The notes beneath the pieces were generated by a model that saw only the letters and a program-made list of their open reading frames with translations, did not search any database and was not told where the DNA came from. This document shows, one piece after another, positions 1 to 5,823 of a stretch of 6,009 nt of DNA (position 1 is the first letter of the stretch; each line of letters opens with the position of its first letter). The position numbers were made by a program, and so were the translations under genes. The stretch comes from Pseudomonadota bacterium (lineage in GTDB: Bacteria; Pseudomonadota; Gammaproteobacteria; Pseudomonadales; Halieaceae), in contig JAUVBI010000193.1 of assembly GCA_030591305.1 (NCBI GenBank), positions 1 to 6,009 of the forward strand. Direction: 5' to 3'.

Positions 1-93
1 CCCGTGGACCGCCGCCGCAGCCAACACCAATACTGCGAGACGCTTTGCCCAGGCTGATGTGGCCCGCCACCCTGTGATGCTATATCCTGTCAC
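1..93 (-). CDS. possible divergent gene, 5' end only, hydrophobic N-terminus
   Basis: This minus-strand reading frame is open from position 93 to the left edge of the window. A GTG start at 93-91 has GGAG at 103-100 (minus strand) six bases upstream, a good ribosome-binding arrangement. The 31 visible residues contain basic positions (W-A-K-R-L) followed by the hydrophobic run LAVLVLAAAAV, which looks like a signal peptide or a first membrane segment. The same frame could also begin at an ATG at 144-142, which has no ribosome-binding site and lies in the loop of an inverted repeat. The product is not recognisable from this fragment. A plus-strand frame (2-156) is also open here, so the call is tentative and rests on the start signal and hydrophobic segment. 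Confidence 0.25.
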   Translation of the reverse strand, partial: MTGYSITGWRATSAWAKRLAVLVLAAAAVHG

Positions 94-131
94 CCACGAC
101 TCCACTATGAAACTATTTTCGAAACTCTGCG

Positions 132-159
132 TCTCAGTGTTCATACAGGGACACTGAGA
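132..159. repeat. 9-bp perfect inverted repeat, possible operator
   Basis: The arms TCTCAGTGT (132-140) and ACACTGAGA (151-159) are exact reverse complements around a 10-base spacer. No T-run follows on either strand, so it does not look like an intrinsic terminator. The half-site ACACTGA occurs again at 210-216, just after the candidate -35 box of dsbD, which would suit an operator. No regulator can be named. Confidence 0.45.
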
Positions 160-203
160 ATCCTGTGCCGGGCACTATAGCAGTTCCACCCCACGAAATG
201 CGA

Positions 204-232
204 TTGGGGACACTGACCCAGGCTGCTACAAT
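204..232 (+). promoter_or_regulatory. candidate sigma-70 promoter of dsbD
   Basis: A -10 hexamer TACAAT (227-232, five of six consensus bases) lies 17 bases downstream of TTGGGG (204-209, matching only the TTG of the -35 consensus). Transcription would start near 239 and give a very short leader before the dsbD ATG at 256. The -10 and spacing are good, but the -35 is weak. Confidence 0.35.
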
Positions 233-255
233 CCAACTTTGACAAGAGAACCACC

Positions 256-2031
256 ATGCGCACACTGCTCGCCACCGTGTTATTAATTAGTACCGTACTT
301 TGTTGCCACGCCCAGGGCGCATCAGGCGGGCAGGACTGGTCCGAGGATGTTCTGGGCAGCCCCGAATTGGGCACCAATAGCATGAACCAACCGGAATTCC
401 TCCCGGTAGAGGAGGCCTACCAGATTGCCCTTGAAATTGAGGGCGATCACGGCGTACGTGTGTACTGGCAGATTGAAGACAGCTACTACCTGTACCAGCA
501 TCGATTTGCCTTTAAGCTGGAAGACAGCTCGGGGCCAGTGGAGTTGGACATTAACTTCCCACCAGCCATTGAACGCCACGACGAATATTTTGGCGATGTA
601 AAAGTCTACTACCACAATGCCGACATCTCCCTGCAACTGCAACGCGGCGCAGTTTCTATCGGCACTCTGGCGGTTTCCTCCCAGGGCTGTGCCGATGCTG
701 GCCTGTGCTACCCCCCGCAGACACAGTATTTCAAAGTGGACTTCAGTGCCGGAACAATCTCTGCGGTAGAAAAATCACCTGCAAAACCAGCGCGCTCTTC
801 CGGCCAGAACAGTGTGGTGGGGGAAAACCCATCCAGCGAAGCCAGCTCGCTGCTCTATATGATGCTGCTGGCTTTTTTAGGCGGAGCCATACTCAACCTG
901 ATGCCCTGCGTCTTTCCCATTTTGTCCCTTAAACTACTCAGTTTTGCCCGCAGCGACGACAGCGACCGCCATATTCACGGCTGGGTCTATGCCGGCGGTG
1001 TGATTTTCAGCTTTGTTGTGGTTGCCGCAATTTTGATTTCCCTGCAGCAGGCCGGTAGTGCCCTGGGCTGGGGGTTTCAATTGCAATCGCCCGCCTTTGT
1101 GATTGTATTGGCATATTTATTTGTGGCGATGGGCCTGTCGCTGTCCGGCATTATTGAGCTGGGCCAGGGCGTCATGGGCGTTGGCAGCGGGCTGGCCGAC
1201 CGCAAGGGCTTGAGCGGTAGCTTTTTCACCGGGGTGTTGGCTGTAGTAGTGGCCAGCCCCTGTACCGCGCCTTTTATGGGCACCGCCCTGGGCTTTGCAC
1301 TCACCCAGCCACCCTGGGTAGCCATGGCGATATTCATCGCCCTTGGCAGTGGCATGGCTGCTCCCTTGCTATTGCTTAGCTACAGCGCCGGTGCACGCCG
1401 TGTGATGCCCAGGCCCGGGCCGTGGATGGAAACGCTCAAACAGTTACTCGCCTTTCCCCTGTATGCCACGGCTATCTGGTTGCTGTGGGTTGCCGGGCGC
1501 CAGACCGGTGTCAATACCATGGCCCTGGCTCTGGGTGGCGCGCTGCTGCTGGCACTGGGCCTGTGGTTGTGGCGCTATACCGGGTGGCGAAAAGGCCTGG
1601 CCGCAGCCTGCGTGGCCGGCGCCCTGATGCTGGCCATCACCGTACCGGCAGAACAACGGGAGGCCAGCGACACCCCGGCGTGGACCGAACAGCAACTCAC
1701 AGACCTGCGCAACACCGGGCGAGCCGTGTTTGTCGATGTCACAGCCGACTGGTGTATAACCTGTATCGCCAATGAGCAGGCGGTCCTGCTGAGTGACGAG
1801 GTCAGCGCTGCATTCGTGGATCACGACGTGGCCTACATGGTTGCCGACTGGACTCACTACAGCGCGGATATCGGCAAATTCCTGCAAAAGCACGGGCGCA
1901 ATGGTATCCCTTTTTACATCATGTATCCGGCAGACCCCGCGCAAAAACCTATTATCCTGCCGCAGCTGCTAACAAAATCTACGGTGCTTGAAGCAATAGC
2001 CAGTGCCAGTGGCAAGCCGCTGGCACTGTAA
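256..2031 (+). CDS. dsbD: thiol:disulfide interchange protein DsbD (protein-disulfide reductase)
   Basis: DsbD passes electrons from cytoplasmic thioredoxin across the inner membrane to periplasmic partners such as DsbC and cytochrome c maturation proteins. The 591 residues show all three expected modules. A signal peptide occupies about 1-19 (hydrophobic core, C-H-A before Q20). The periplasmic alpha domain has the Cys pair of GCADAGLCYPP (C145, C151). About eight membrane segments span 198-463, with the paired cysteines in LMPCVFP (C218) and ASPCTAPF (C336). The C-terminal thioredoxin-like domain (about 470-591) has WCITC (C500, C503) and a likely cis-proline in NGIPFYI (P552). E. coli DsbD is 565 residues, so this protein is full length. 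The ATG start follows AAGAGA about eight bases upstream. The thioredoxin domain looks more like that of ScsB/DsbD2-type proteins than E. coli DsbD (CVAC). The gene appears to have its own transcript, ending in a hairpin. No cutA gene, which often precedes dsbD, is visible. Confidence 0.96.
   Translation: MRTLLATVLLISTVLCCHAQGASGGQDWSEDVLGSPELGTNSMNQPEFLPVEEAYQIALEIEGDHGVRVYWQIEDSYYLYQHRFAFKLEDSSGPVELDINFPPAIERHDEYFGDVKVYYHNADISLQLQRGAVSIGTLAVSSQGCADAGLCYPPQTQYFKVDFSAGTISAVEKSPAKPARSSGQNSVVGENPSSEASSLLYMMLLAFLGGAILNLMPCVFPILSLKLLSFARSDDSDRHIHGWVYAGGVIFSFVVVAAILISLQQAGSALGWGFQLQSPAFVIVLAYLFVAMGLSLSGIIELGQGVMGVGSGLADRKGLSGSFFTGVLAVVVASPCTAPFMGTALGFALTQPPWVAMAIFIALGSGMAAPLLLLSYSAGARRVMPRPGPWMETLKQLLAFPLYATAIWLLWVAGRQTGVNTMALALGGALLLALGLWLWRYTGWRKGLAAACVAGALMLAITVPAEQREASDTPAWTEQQLTDLRNTGRAVFVDVTADWCITCIANEQAVLLSDEVSAAFVDHDVAYMVADWTHYSADIGKFLQKHGRNGIPFYIMYPADPAQKPIILPQLLTKSTVLEAIASASGKPLAL
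2001..2028 (+). terminator. stem-loop over the last codons of dsbD
   Basis: The arms CAGTGCCAGTGG (2001-2012) and CCGCTGGCACTG (2017-2028) form a 12-bp stem with one T-G wobble and a CAAG loop, ending one base before the TAA stop. It could act as a transcription attenuator or as a 3' stabilising structure for dsbD mRNA. No proper T-tract follows (the next bases are TAAAGCACTTGCAG), so it is not a textbook intrinsic terminator. The stem is directly visible; the role is inferred. Confidence 0.4.
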
Positions 2032-2153
2032 AGCACTTGCAGTTTACTTATTAAAACCAGCTAACTTCTTAAAATCAGTGTGTAATTGTGGTCAAAATCC
2101 ACAAACTACGTGAAAATATAGACAATTGACCAAATCTGCGGCAGTATTACCTC
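2032..2153 (+). promoter_or_regulatory. AT-rich spacer, probable control region of aroQ
   Basis: This 122-base gap is much more AT-rich than the flanking genes and holds no reading frame of note, which fits a promoter region for aroQ and the genes after it. It contains two inverted repeats: TTGTGG (2086-2091) with CCACAA (2099-2104), and TGGTCAA (2089-2095) with TTGACCA (2126-2132). Possible -10 hexamers are TAAAAT (2070-2075) and TATAGA (2117-2122), but neither has a good -35 at the right distance. I therefore call a region and not a specific promoter. Confidence 0.3.
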
Positions 2154-2597
2154 ATGGCAACTATCCTCGTTTTACATGGGCCCAACCTGAACATGCTGGG
2201 CGAACGCGAACCGGACATCTACGGCAGCATAACGCTGGGTGATATCAACCGCTCCCTGGAGCAGTTGGCTGTGGAGCGCGGACACCATCTCCTGAGCATG
2301 CAAAGCAATGCCGAATATGAGCTGGTCGAGCGGATACAGGACGCCAGGCACGAGGGGGTTAACTTTATCCTCATCAACCCGGCAGCTTTTACCCATACCA
2401 GTGTCGCCATCAGGGATGCGCTGGCCGCAGTCGCCATCCCCTTTATTGAGATACACCTGTCCAACACCCACGCCAGGGAAGACTTTCGCAAACAGTCCTA
2501 TTTTTCTGATATTGCCCAGGGCGTGATATGCGGCCTGGGGGCACAGGGCTATGAACTTGGGTTACAGGCTGCACTGCACAGGCTTGAACAACCTTAA
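2154..2597 (+). CDS. aroQ: type II 3-dehydroquinate dehydratase AroQ
   Basis: This enzyme converts 3-dehydroquinate to 3-dehydroshikimate in the cytoplasmic shikimate pathway. The 147 residues match the usual size of the dodecameric type II family. The N-terminus [16 protein letters not shown] is diagnostic. Expected active-site residues are present: R18, catalytic Y23, N75 in INPAAFTH, H81, E99 and catalytic H101 in IEIHLSN, and R108 and R112. The loop reads SNAEYEL, the form I recall from Pseudomonas, instead of the SNHEGEL of many homologues. The ATG start is fixed by the conserved N-terminus, although no clear Shine-Dalgarno sequence precedes it (GCAGTATTACCTC). It is the first gene of the aroQ-accB-accC-prmA cluster and 33 bases before accB. 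Nothing suggests inactivation. Confidence 0.97.
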   Translation: MATILVLHGPNLNMLGEREPDIYGSITLGDINRSLEQLAVERGHHLLSMQSNAEYELVERIQDARHEGVNFILINPAAFTHTSVAIRDALAAVAIPFIEIHLSNTHAREDFRKQSYFSDIAQGVICGLGAQGYELGLQAALHRLEQP

Positions 2598-2612
2598 TCA
2601 ACACTTTATAAA
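2584..2612 (+). promoter_or_regulatory. candidate internal promoter for accBC(-prmA)
   Basis: TTGAAC (2584-2589, four of six -35 consensus bases) and TATAAA (2607-2612, five of six) are separated by exactly 17 bases. The -35 lies inside the last codons of aroQ. Predicted initiation near 2619 would leave only about a dozen bases before the accB ATG, so the leader would be unusually short. This is the best-matched promoter-like pair in the window by eye, but it could be chance in the AT-rich gap. Confidence 0.4.
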
Positions 2613-2630
2613 AGACAAAGAGACAGCATT

Positions 2631-3110
2631 ATGGACATTCGCAAAGTAAAAAAATTGATCGAGTTACTGGAAGAGTCCGACATTGATGAAATTGAAATCA
2701 AGGAGGGCGAAGAGTCCGTGCGCATCAGCCGCAATGGCGCTGCACAACGGATGGCGATGGCGCCCTATCCCGCCGCTCCTGTGTATAGTGCTCCGGCACC
2801 GGCAGCGGCTCCTATAGCCGCTGCTACCACTACGCCCGTTGCCGAGGCGGCACCAACCAAACCAGCCGCTATCGAAGGCCATGTAGTCAGATCCCCGATG
2901 GTTGGCACTTTTTACAGCTCGCCATCTCCCACCTCTCCGGTTTTCTTCGAAGTCGGGCAATCGGTGAAAGTAGGCGACGTGGTCTGCATTGTAGAGGCCA
3001 TGAAAATGATGAACCAGATTGAGGCCGACAAATCGGGCACCATCGCGGCGATACTGGTTGAAAATGGTGAACCGGTGGAGTTTGACCAGCCTTTAGTCTC
3101 CATCGTATAA
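2631..3110 (+). CDS. accB: biotin carboxyl carrier protein of acetyl-CoA carboxylase
   Basis: AccB carries biotin between the biotin carboxylase (AccC) and the carboxyltransferase (AccA/AccD) in malonyl-CoA synthesis, the first committed step of fatty acid synthesis. The 159 residues (E. coli 156) show the usual plan. An N-terminal segment [16 protein letters not shown] is followed by a flexible Pro/Ala-rich linker at about 42-80. The biotinyl domain follows at about 82-159, with the target lysine K125 in EAMKMMN. The thumb motif [13 protein letters not shown] typical of bacterial AccB is present at 88-100. A purine-rich stretch AAAGAGAC (2617-2624) serves as ribosome-binding site. The gene lies 13 bases before accC, the near-universal accBC pairing, and is probably co-transcribed with it. 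BirA, needed to attach biotin, is not in the window. Confidence 0.98.
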   Translation: MDIRKVKKLIELLEESDIDEIEIKEGEESVRISRNGAAQRMAMAPYPAAPVYSAPAPAAAPIAAATTTPVAEAAPTKPAAIEGHVVRSPMVGTFYSSPSPTSPVFFEVGQSVKVGDVVCIVEAMKMMNQIEADKSGTIAAILVENGEPVEFDQPLVSIV

Positions 3111-3123
3111 AAGAGGATCACCC

Positions 3124-4473
3124 ATGGCCAAGCTGGAAAAGGTCCTGATTGCCAACCGCGGAGAGATCGCACTGCGCATCCTGCGCGCCTGCAAGGAACT
3201 CGACATCGGCACAGTTGCCGTGCATTCCACCGCAGACCGTGAGCTGATGCATGTTCGCCTGGCAGATGAAGCCGTGTGCATTGGCCCCCCCGCCTCTACC
3301 GACAGTTATTTAAACGTACCGGCTATTATCAGTGCAGCAGAAGTGACCAATGCCACCGCGATTCATCCAGGCTATGGCTTTCTCGCAGAGAACGCCGATT
3401 TTGCCGACCAGGTCGAAAAGAGTGGCTTTGTCTTTATCGGGCCAACTGCCGACACCATTCGCCTGATGGGTGACAAAGTGTCCGCCATCAAAGCCATGAA
3501 GCGCGCCGGTGTTCCCACTGTACCGGGCTCTGATGGTGGCCTAACCGACGATTCCGAGCGCACCCTGCAAATCGCCAAAGACATTGGCTACCCCGTTATC
3601 ATCAAAGCGGCGGCGGGCGGCGGCGGGCGCGGCATGCGTGTGGTACACAATGAAGCAGCCCTGCTCAACTCGGTACAAGTTACCCAGACGGAAGCCGCCT
3701 CCTTCTTTGGCAGCGGTGTGGTCTACATCGAGAAGTTTTTGCAAAAGCCACGGCACGTCGAAGTTCAGGTACTGGCAGACGGCCAGGGCAATGCCATTCA
3801 CCTGGGCGACAGGGATTGCTCCTTGCAGCGGCGCCACCAGAAAATTCTGGAAGAGGCACCGGCACCGGGTATTCCCGACGATGTGCGCGAGGCGGTGGCC
3901 AAGAGCTGCGTCGATGCCTGCATAGAAATCGGCTATAGAGGGGCGGGAACATTCGAGTTTTTGTACGAGGACGGCGGCTTCTACTTTATCGAGATGAACA
4001 CCCGTATTCAGGTCGAGCACCCGGTATCTGAAATGATAACCGGCATCGACATCGTCAAAGAGCAACTGCGCATCGCCAGCGGGATGCCCCTGTCCATCAC
4101 CCAGAGTGATGTTATTATCAAGGGACACTCTTTTGAGTGTCGCATTAACGCCGAAGACCCCAGAACCTTTTACCCATCCCCAGGCCAAATCAAGTACTTC
4201 CACGCCCCCGGCGGCCCCGGGATTCGAGTGGACTCCCACCTGTACGACGGCTATACAGTGCCACCCTTCTACGACTCACTGATCGCTAAAATAATCAGCT
4301 ATGGTGAGAATCGCGATGTCGCCCTCAAGCGTATGGCACTGGCCCTGGATGAACTGATTGTAGAGGGCATTCGCACCAACACGCCCCTGCACAGAGACCT
4401 GGTTCGCGACAAAGCGTTCCAGGCCGGCGGGGTGAGCATTCACTACCTGGAAAGCAAGCTGGAAGACATCTAG
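3124..4473 (+). CDS. accC: biotin carboxylase subunit of acetyl-CoA carboxylase
   Basis: AccC carboxylates the biotin on AccB with ATP and bicarbonate. The 449 residues equal the E. coli length, with positions shifted by +2 at the N-terminus. The ATP-grasp fold is complete. It has the N-terminal [14 protein letters not shown]-binding lysines K118 (MGDK) and K161, the glycine-rich loop [10 protein letters not shown] (162-171), H211 and K240 (RRHQK). The metal-binding acids are E278 and E290, followed by the catalytic stretch [10 protein letters not shown] with N292, R294 and E298, and R340. All correspond to residues known to be essential in the E. coli enzyme, so it should be active. A good Shine-Dalgarno GAGGA (3113-3117) lies six bases before the ATG. 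prmA begins nine bases after the stop, so the two genes are likely on one transcript. Confidence 0.98.
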   Translation: MAKLEKVLIANRGEIALRILRACKELDIGTVAVHSTADRELMHVRLADEAVCIGPPASTDSYLNVPAIISAAEVTNATAIHPGYGFLAENADFADQVEKSGFVFIGPTADTIRLMGDKVSAIKAMKRAGVPTVPGSDGGLTDDSERTLQIAKDIGYPVIIKAAAGGGGRGMRVVHNEAALLNSVQVTQTEAASFFGSGVVYIEKFLQKPRHVEVQVLADGQGNAIHLGDRDCSLQRRHQKILEEAPAPGIPDDVREAVAKSCVDACIEIGYRGAGTFEFLYEDGGFYFIEMNTRIQVEHPVSEMITGIDIVKEQLRIASGMPLSITQSDVIIKGHSFECRINAEDPRTFYPSPGQIKYFHAPGGPGIRVDSHLYDGYTVPPFYDSLIAKIISYGENRDVALKRMALALDELIVEGIRTNTPLHRDLVRDKAFQAGGVSIHYLESKLEDI

Positions 4474-4482
4474 GTATACCCT

Positions 4483-5373
4483 ATGAGCTGGTTGCAGTTG
4501 CGCCTGGACACCCGGCCAGATGAACTCGATACACTGGAAAAGCTTATGCTGGCCACTGGTTCGGTGGCCGTCACTCTGGAAGACAATGCCGACCAGCCCG
4601 TGCTGGAGCCCGGTGTGGGCAAAACTCCCCTGTGGCTGCAAACACGCCTTACCGGCCTGTACCGCGCCGACACCGACATGGACGCTGTTCTGGCCCATTT
4701 CCCCGAAACATTAATCAACACCGCCAACTACCGTGTGGAGATTCTCGAGGACAAGGACTGGGAACGCGAGTGGATGCAACATTACCAGCCCATGCAATTT
4801 GGCAAAGCATTCTGGGTTTGCCCAAGCTGGATAGAGCCTCCCGACCCCGCCGCCACCAACTTGCTGCTGGACCCGGGGCTCGCTTTCGGTACCGGCACCC
4901 ACCCCACCACTGCCCTGTGCCTGAGCGAAATTGCCGGCATGCCATTGCAGGGGCTCAGCGTTGTTGATTACGGTTGCGGCTCCGGCATTCTCGGTGTGGC
5001 GGCGCTACAGTTGGGTGCCGCCCAGGTGCTGGCTGTGGACAATGACCCCCAGGCCCTGGTAGCCACTGCCGATAATGCCGAGCGCAATGGTATCGAGCCG
5101 TCATCCTTAACCGTGGTTCTGCCGGAGAACGTTAACTTCGACATTTACACAGGCAAAGCCGAGCTGGTAATCGCCAACATTCTGGCGGGGCCGCTTGCCA
5201 GCTTGTCGGAGACCCTATTGTCACTCCTTAAACCGGGTGGACGCCTGTTGTTGTCTGGGCTACTGGAGAATCAGGCCGAGGACTTATGTGCCCACTATGC
5301 GTCGGATATTGAAATTTCGATTGCTGGGGAGAAGGATGGGTGGGTTTGTTTGCTGGGGGTTAAATCAGGGTAG
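4483..5373 (+). CDS. prmA: ribosomal protein L11 methyltransferase
   Basis: PrmA trimethylates ribosomal protein L11 using S-adenosylmethionine. The 296 residues (E. coli 293) comprise an N-terminal L11-recognition domain (about 1-60), a linker with EDKDWEREWM (89-98), and a class I methyltransferase domain. Diagnostic motifs are LDPGLAFGTGTHPTT (129-143), the SAM-binding VVDYGCGSGILG (160-171), the acidic site AVDNDP (184-189) and VIANILAGPL (229-238). The gap after accC is nine bases, and the AGG at 4472-4474, overlapping the accC stop, may serve as ribosome-binding site, suggesting translational coupling. The last 20 or so codons are rich in GGG, GTT and TTG compared with the rest of the gene. 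The stop lies only seven bases before the repeat pair, but the protein is not truncated. Confidence 0.97.
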   Translation: MSWLQLRLDTRPDELDTLEKLMLATGSVAVTLEDNADQPVLEPGVGKTPLWLQTRLTGLYRADTDMDAVLAHFPETLINTANYRVEILEDKDWEREWMQHYQPMQFGKAFWVCPSWIEPPDPAATNLLLDPGLAFGTGTHPTTALCLSEIAGMPLQGLSVVDYGCGSGILGVAALQLGAAQVLAVDNDPQALVATADNAERNGIEPSSLTVVLPENVNFDIYTGKAELVIANILAGPLASLSETLLSLLKPGGRLLLSGLLENQAEDLCAHYASDIEISIAGEKDGWVCLLGVKSG

Positions 5374-5380
5374 GTTAGCC

Positions 5381-5498
5381 GCAGACTGGGTGTTGTAGAG
5401 GTTTGCAGGGCACACCAAAAGACGCATCCATGCGGGGCTCGACCTCGGCCATCCATGGCCTCAGACGGCCCTGCAAACCTCTACAACACCCAGCCTGC
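5381..5498 (-). repeat. structured palindromic repeat, copy A
   Basis: A 26-bp perfect inverted repeat (5386-5411 with 5468-5493) bounds this element. Four more pairs lie beyond one mismatch (5381-5384 with 5495-5498). The 56-base interior holds two small palindromes with the same loop: GGCCATCCATGGCC (5447-5460) and CGCATCCATGCG (5423-5434). On the minus strand these read as hairpins with ATGGAT loops, so the whole would fold as a long stem carrying two short hairpins. The minus-strand core matches the core of copy B at 44 of 51 aligned bases, which sets the orientation. Measured from the outer CTGGG/CCCAG ends the element is 108 bp. No target-site duplication is visible. It starts seven bases after the prmA stop and could affect the 3' end of that transcript, though no T-tract follows. 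The family is not recognised. Confidence 0.85.
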
Positions 5499-5564
5499 TC
5501 AATCACTTCTTTGATTTATCTATCGCATACAAATTCACGTCCGAAAATCCAATGATAGGAGCAT

Positions 5565-5674
5565 CTGGAATGGTCTCTTGCCTTGTCAGGCCGTCTGAGG
5601 GCAAGGACGCCCGAAGCCGAGCGCCGCATGGATGCGTCTTTTCGCGTGTCTGACAAGGCAAGAGAGCATTTCAG
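5565..5674 (+). repeat. structured palindromic repeat, copy B
   Basis: This is the second copy of the repeat, inverted relative to copy A. Its arms include a 16-bp perfect inverted repeat (5574-5589 with 5650-5665), extended outward to 5565 and 5674 with two mismatches, giving 110 bp. The core carries CGTCTGAGG, then a hairpin GGGC-AAGGAC-GCCC (5599-5612), then CGC-ATGGAT-GCG (5625-5636) followed by TCTTTT, then GTGT before the right arm. The arms share little with those of copy A apart from CTGG at the outer end and TTG-CAG near the core, yet they remain self-complementary. The CGCATGGATGCG-TCTTTT portion resembles a very small intrinsic terminator in this orientation, but its stem is too short to call. 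No target-site duplication is seen. Confidence 0.82.
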
Positions 5675-5751
5675 GTGTGGTGCCCTACAAAGGAATTTCT
5701 ACATCAGTTAGCGTTGACTTAGCGCAAACATTGATGCTTTTTTGCACAGTT

Positions 5752-5792
5752 TTGCTTTCCCCCAAATGGGCTGTCGCGTATCATGGCGCCTC
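5752..5792 (+). promoter_or_regulatory. candidate promoter of dusB (dusB-fis operon) with GC-rich discriminator
   Basis: A -10 hexamer TATCAT (5779-5784, five of six consensus bases) is followed at once by GGCGCC and then TCTTTTTT. Initiation would fall near C5792, 32 bases before the dusB ATG. A GC-rich discriminator and initiation at C are known features of the stringently controlled E. coli dusB-fis promoter, and the same design appears to be used here. The -35 is poor: TTGCTT (5752-5757) is 21 bases upstream, longer than ideal, so the promoter may depend on an activator or on AT-rich upstream sequence. A TTGACT at 5714-5719 has no matching -10. Confidence 0.4.
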
Positions 5793-5823
5793 TTTTTTCG
5801 AGCAATGTTGCAAGCTGCTTTCC

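Larger units (their letters stand above)
5374..5823. other. 450-bp gap between prmA and dusB, repeat-bearing, no gene seen
   Basis: No convincing coding region lies here on either strand. Most of the gap is taken by two related structured repeats in opposite orientation (5381-5498 and 5565-5674) separated by an AT-rich stretch. The remainder (5675-5823) is AT-rich with T-runs and leads into the probable dusB promoter. In several gammaproteobacteria a DUF3426 zinc-ribbon gene sits between prmA and dusB; I see no start motif or remnant of it here. Confidence 0.7.

Noticed and set aside
2..156. Plus-strand frame open from the left edge to a stop at 154-156, possibly the end of an upstream gene
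   Set aside because: The translation has no recognisable motif and does not resemble CutA or FxsA, which can precede dsbD. Its end falls within the inverted repeat. The opposite-strand frame with a good start signal is somewhat more plausible.
3541..4239. Long minus-strand frame (232 codons) opposite accC
   Set aside because: It lies entirely within the well-supported accC gene and its length follows from codon bias on the opposite strand. The translation shows no family motif.
5375..5431. Short minus-strand frame in copy A (18 codons) starting MDASF, matching a plus-strand frame in copy B (5628-5711, 27 codons) that also starts MDASF
   Set aside because: The shared start follows simply from the conserved core bases ATGGATGCGTCTTTT. 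The frames diverge at once in the arms, have different lengths and lack a good ribosome-binding site, so coding is not supported.
5386..5493. Copy A as a simple intrinsic terminator for prmA
   Set aside because: The 26-bp stem with a large structured interior and no following T-tract is not a standard terminator. The relation to copy B argues for a repeat element.
5501..5516. AATCA/TGATT hairpin between the two repeats
   Set aside because: The five-base AT-rich stem is well within chance for such a stretch and is not followed by a T-run.
5430..5555. Plus-strand frame of about 41 codons through copy A
   Set aside because: It lies largely in the palindromic repeat, has no ribosome-binding site and no recognisable sequence.
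5381..5674. The two repeats as integron attC sites or a CRISPR array
   Set aside because: The arms lack conserved attC end motifs and no integrase is present. Two inverted copies with different arms are unlike CRISPR repeats with spacers.
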